Shown here: piece after piece, positions 59,876 to 64,000 of the stretch
Layout: each line of letters opens with the position of its first letter
Position numbering within the stretch: the stretch's first letter is position 1
NCBI GenBank assembly: GCA_902729315.2
Contig: LR746281.1
Span: 2,044,501-2,108,500 of the forward strand
From: Spirodela intermedia
Taxonomy: Eukaryota; Streptophyta; Magnoliopsida; Alismatales; Araceae
Length of the DNA: 64,000 nt
Direction of reading: 5' to 3'
The notes under the pieces: model-generated
The model's database searches: none
The model's input: the letters and a program-made list of their open reading frames with translations, nothing else
What the model was told of the DNA's origin: nothing
Translations under genes and position numbers: made by a program

Positions 59876-60900
59876 CCTAGAAAGAAGCACAACTCTAATA
59901 GTTTTAGAAGCAACATAATGGGTCAAGACATTTGCCCCATTAACATTAGATGACAGTCCACTAGGTGGGCTGTGACAATAAGAAAGCCTAAAAAGAATAA
60001 CCTATTACATTTAACAGATGTAAAATAGATCACAAAAGTTGAACTTTCTCTAGAATCAATTTATACACCTTAAATCTAGTTCTAGTGAAAATTAAAGATA
60101 GTGATAACATCTATATAGAAGTAAAATATTCTGATTTTATAAGGCACACAAGCCATCATCATATGTGGTAAATATTAGAAAACACTGTAGATCAAAGAAC
60201 ATCCATGCAAATCAGGTTACATGGTAATAAATATTATTTTAGATCATTAGTTTATTTAAATAAATATTCAAGGCCATTTCTCTAATTTAAAAGAGCATGA
60301 AAATACAACATTAAAAATATTTGGAAAGATGGAAAGGTCTAGGTTTTGGTAGATGTTGACTTGACAAGTAGCTGGCTATTTATTCAGTGACTCCCCCACA
60401 CATCCCAATGAATGGCTATGTTCTAGTAGCAAAAATTATAAGAATGTAAAGCATTGAACTGCAGGCTAAAAGACTCCTATGCTGACCTCAAGCTATTGGT
60501 TGAAATCTTCATACAATCACCATCTTTAGGATGTCCTAATAATGTACCACTTAATGTATGAATTATCATTTATGAATGTGATATTCTCTATTAAACAAGT
60601 CAACCAGAGTTCCCCTCAGTACAAATAAATCATGTAGACATATGATGATTATTCAAGCATTGATAATTCTATTTTTCAACTTTTGAGAGAAATAGAATGT
60701 TTTATATGGTGACTATTCAAATTAGAGTGCAGCCATTTTTCTATAATTTCAACAGGCCTCTATATGTCTTAAAAGAATTTCAAGTTTTATAACATGGAAA
60801 AGATTAAATCTAATCACAACAACATCAAAATCCTGATGTCTCCTATCTTTCTATAATTCCAACTTCCTTTTATATTTAGGGTGATTCCAATTATACTACT
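59876..60900. other. AT-rich DNA, nothing recognised
   Basis: No ORF, splice-consistent exon or domain wording is present on either strand. Confidence 0.5.
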
Positions 60901-60924
60901 ATTTATTATTTCTTAATCCATCAT

Positions 60925-61285
60925 TTGGGTGATAGATAGATGATGAGAATAAGGCTTTCATTCGATTTTTTAACACTTTTTACATGATTTCTCATTCATT
61001 ATCTGGCCCTTTATTTTTGGGTGACAAACAAGTGAAGTGATGAATGGTGTTTGCAAATTTTATTTCCATTTTGATTTGAGTTATTTTATTTTTAGCTTTA
61101 TTCTTCATCTAAGTGACAAGAAAATAATGAGAGAAGCATTTAATCCACATTTTATCACTTTTTAAGTGCTTTTCTGCTCCCTTTTATTGCTGCAATGATA
61201 CTCTATTATTGGGTGAGAAATAGGGAGCATTTTTACATTTAATTTATTTTTTATTTTGTAATTTTAATGACTCTAATGAAAGGTA
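60925..61285. repeat. Degenerate ~92-100 bp tandem repeat, about four units
   Basis: Units begin with TTGGGTGA or CTAAGTGA followed by an A/G-rich and then T-rich part, at 60925, 61017, 61109 and 61209 (spacing 92, 92 and 100 bp). Similarity is modest and was judged by eye. Confidence 0.45.
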
Positions 61286-61289
61286 ACTA

Positions 61290-64000
61290 GGTTACAATCA
61301 TTCAAACAAATTTAGTTTCATAGATTATAGTTTTTTTTGTAAAAATTCGAATTGAAAACATTTTCCCACTTTTCTACCAGTATTATTTGTAAAAATTCGA
61401 GTTGCTAAGCTGCAAAATGATTTTAGGTTCAAGTATTATTTTCAGTAGCTATTTTCATGAGTTTAGTATCTCCAATGAAATTTTACTTGGTGAAGATTAT
61501 TTATATTGATTATTTTCTAATGATTACTCAATTTGCTTTACAGGAATTAATACTAAATCCTTTTCTACTTCACCACTGGTGAGATTGACAATAATATTTG
61601 TGGATGACTGAGCTCACTAAAATTTAAATTTGATTCTTTACTTGACTTTAGTTTATAAATATTAAAAATTTTATCATTTTTTTTACAATGACCAAAATGA
61701 TATCACCCAACACAATGGCATTAACATTGACCAAGGGAATGCTACTTAAGAGAACAGTGCCACATAAGGCATCGAATAGTCAAGTTATTCATTAATTAAT
61801 GACATCTTTGATTTATATCTTTTTCTTTTAACATGTTGTTATTTAGGCAACATAATGGATAGTCTAAAAGCCTTTAAAAATTTAGTAAATGCACCTTATG
61901 AATAAGACAACACATCCCCATAGACCAGTCTAAGATGACATACAAAATTTAATAGTTGAATCAAGCTTGGTTGTCTTGTGCAATTGTGTTCCTTTGCTGA
62001 TTCTATTAGGTTCTAACTTGGATTTATCTGTTAAGTCAAGTCCACTGAGATAATGGAAGATATATGTGTTGGAGAATCAAATGAATCACAAATATTCACA
62101 AGATAAATAAAAAGATTGAATTATGTTTAATCTAGAGTATGCTTGACATAAGGATAACATTAAAGTACTCATATATAAATCAATATAATATTGGTAAATG
62201 TTCATATGAAAATTCATTTAATATAATTATGATTAGTAATGCTAAATTTATATATTTGATTAATTTCATCGTATGAAATGATCATGTTACATATTACTTT
62301 AGAAAGTATGAATATTTAAATAATGTATCATAGTGAGAAAGTAATGATAAACACATAAAAATCAATGAGACAACAAGAAGCACAATATGAGTATAAAAGC
62401 TTGCTTAATCTATTGTGTACTCGTGACCTTAGATCATTACTTTTTAGTGACTTTGCTTAATTGATTGAATTTAGATTTACTTATTTAGTCAAATATAATT
62501 TTTTGTATATTAAATAATATATTTTATAAAATAAATTTAGACATCTTAATCACTAAAGTCATGATTATAAATATTGAAATTATGTTTACTTGATATTTGT
62601 ATTTGACTTGAGGTGATTTGAATAATATTTGTTTGCTAAATTATTATCTAATCATAATATCTATTGTTAGTCATGTTTTAGTAATATCAGATCCTTACTG
62701 ACTTTTGATTGAACCTAAATGATTTAGATACATGTAAAGGGCATATCATATTAATTTTCCAGCCATTTCAATTTCATTTCATTTTTGAAAATATTATCAC
62801 TATGAGATAACATAAAATAGGAGGAGATTTGAACTAAACTTCTCAAAAAATACAATAGTTTTTCAATGGTTAATTACAGCTGAATGATTATCTTTAATTG
62901 CTCTACAAACCTTAAAAGGTTTATCAAGTTTACATGGAAAAAAATTGAGAAAAATTGTAAGATCTTTGTTGGTTGGTCAAACTATGTGAAGTCACAAAGA
63001 CAATGAGCACTATTTAAGAATTCAATGACCATCTTAAACCAGTTCAAAAGGACAATGACTTCCATATCTATGTAGTATCTTTAAGAGAAGAGGACAATAA
63101 ATATCATGCCTTGATCGTGTTATTGACATTCTATGTTGATATCTTTGGTTTCAACACTTTCAAGTGAAAATTGATTAACATATTATTTACATAATATTTA
63201 TTAAATATTCATTGAATCATAAATTAATTTTTTACATATTAAATAAAATATAACATCATATTTTTCAGACATAAGTACTTAAAAATAGGTGTCAGCACAT
63301 GTGACGAAGACTCATAAAATCAAGAAATACATGGTTATTTGTAATATTTAAATGACATGAAGTTGGAAGCTTCAATGAGAAAAATGTTTGGAAAATCAAA
63401 ATATATGAAGTTAAGTGTAGGATTTGAACTTGAAGCAATGGAAAGAGATAACCCTCAACAATCAACAAATTTGAAAAATTACAGAAAACTAAAGTCATTA
63501 GTGGGATTTGAAATAGAAATCTTAGAAAAGACACATTGAAAAACTTATACAACAATTATAAAGAAACATCAGAAGTAAAGTTCAATGACTAAATAATGGC
63601 TAATTGAGGCATTTGCATGAAGCCCACATGAAAGTGGAGAAGTTATCATCACATACCTTAAACAATAACACGTCAACAAAGCATGTGGAGAAAATGACAT
63701 ACCAAATAAACATACTTTGACTCAACTTTAGAAGTAAAGATGATCATCAATAGATCACATATTTTAGACTAAGCTTCAGATAGTCTACGAGAAAACAACA
63801 TGCTTCAAAGCAAGAAATGACAAAATGTCAATGCTATGTAGTTTGCATAGTAACACATTAGCAAAATACATAGATAAAAAGATAAGCTTAATGACTTTAT
63901 TTGAGCTTGACTCTGAAAAAAAAAACATCCATTGATATATTACATATCTTCAAGCAAAATATAAAAGACAACTTACACAATAATGGTAAACTTCATTCTC
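61290..64000. other. AT-rich right-end DNA, nothing recognised
   Basis: ORFs do not exceed about 90 codons and none resembles a known protein. The small plus-strand ORF 63357-63539 contains two related peptides (SVGFELEAMERDN and LVGFEIEILEK), a possible trace of an ancient repeat, without other support. Confidence 0.45.

Noticed and set aside
60900-61300. CRISPR-like array
   Set aside because: The units are degenerate, contiguous and in a plant nuclear context; there is no repeat-spacer structure.

Overview
The window is nuclear DNA of a flowering plant. It carries split genes with GT-AG introns and plant-specific families (an SBT1 subtilase, an IRK-interacting-type protein, an HDC1-type histone deacetylation protein). 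Intergenic DNA is AT-rich and holds long CT/GA microsatellites and decayed Ty3/gypsy retrotransposons. The very GC-rich, intronless or nearly intronless IRKI-like and SBT1 genes set in AT-rich DNA suggest a monocot outside the grasses, but this is inference and I cannot name the species.

Left part (1-22000): a minus-strand leader exon at the edge, whose coding part is not recognisable inside the window; a seven-exon minus-strand gene for a mitochondrial ICT1-type peptidyl-tRNA hydrolase (2853-6941); about 5 kb of AT-rich intergenic DNA; a seven-exon minus-strand DHHC palmitoyltransferase of the PAT13/PAT14 clade (12441-16690); a pyrimidine-rich tandem repeat and G-box-rich DNA; and a plus-strand two-exon IRKI-like gene (19627-21035).

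Middle part (22000-39200): a plus-strand HDC1 (Rxt3-domain) gene with a long leader intron and 11 coding exons, one only 8 nt long (coding span 26024-35808). Convergent to it is a minus-strand, single-exon SBT1.3-like secreted serine protease (36842-39166). Between them lies an orphan leader-like sequence with a 31-codon ORF.

Right part (39200-64000): no intact host gene was found. A decayed Athila-lineage element (41901-53345) has a tRNA-Asp-type primer site and recognisable protease, RT and integrase. Its 3' LTR is split by a solo LTR flanked by a perfect 5-bp duplication. Next to it are remains of a second Ty3/gypsy (chromovirus-like) element with a tRNA-iMet-type primer site, gag and protease. 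It carries another solo LTR and has lost RT/RNase H and most of integrase. The last 4 kb are AT-rich with one degenerate ~92-100 bp tandem repeat.

The host genes look like unrelated single-copy functions (mitochondrial ribosome rescue, protein lipidation, receptor signalling or polarity, chromatin, extracellular proteolysis) and not a cluster. I found no CRISPR array, operon or biosynthetic cluster. The most unusual points are the HDC1 microexon, the GC-AG intron of the palmitoyltransferase gene and the nested LTR structure. All gene models were built by hand from splice signals and recalled family sequences; no search was run.
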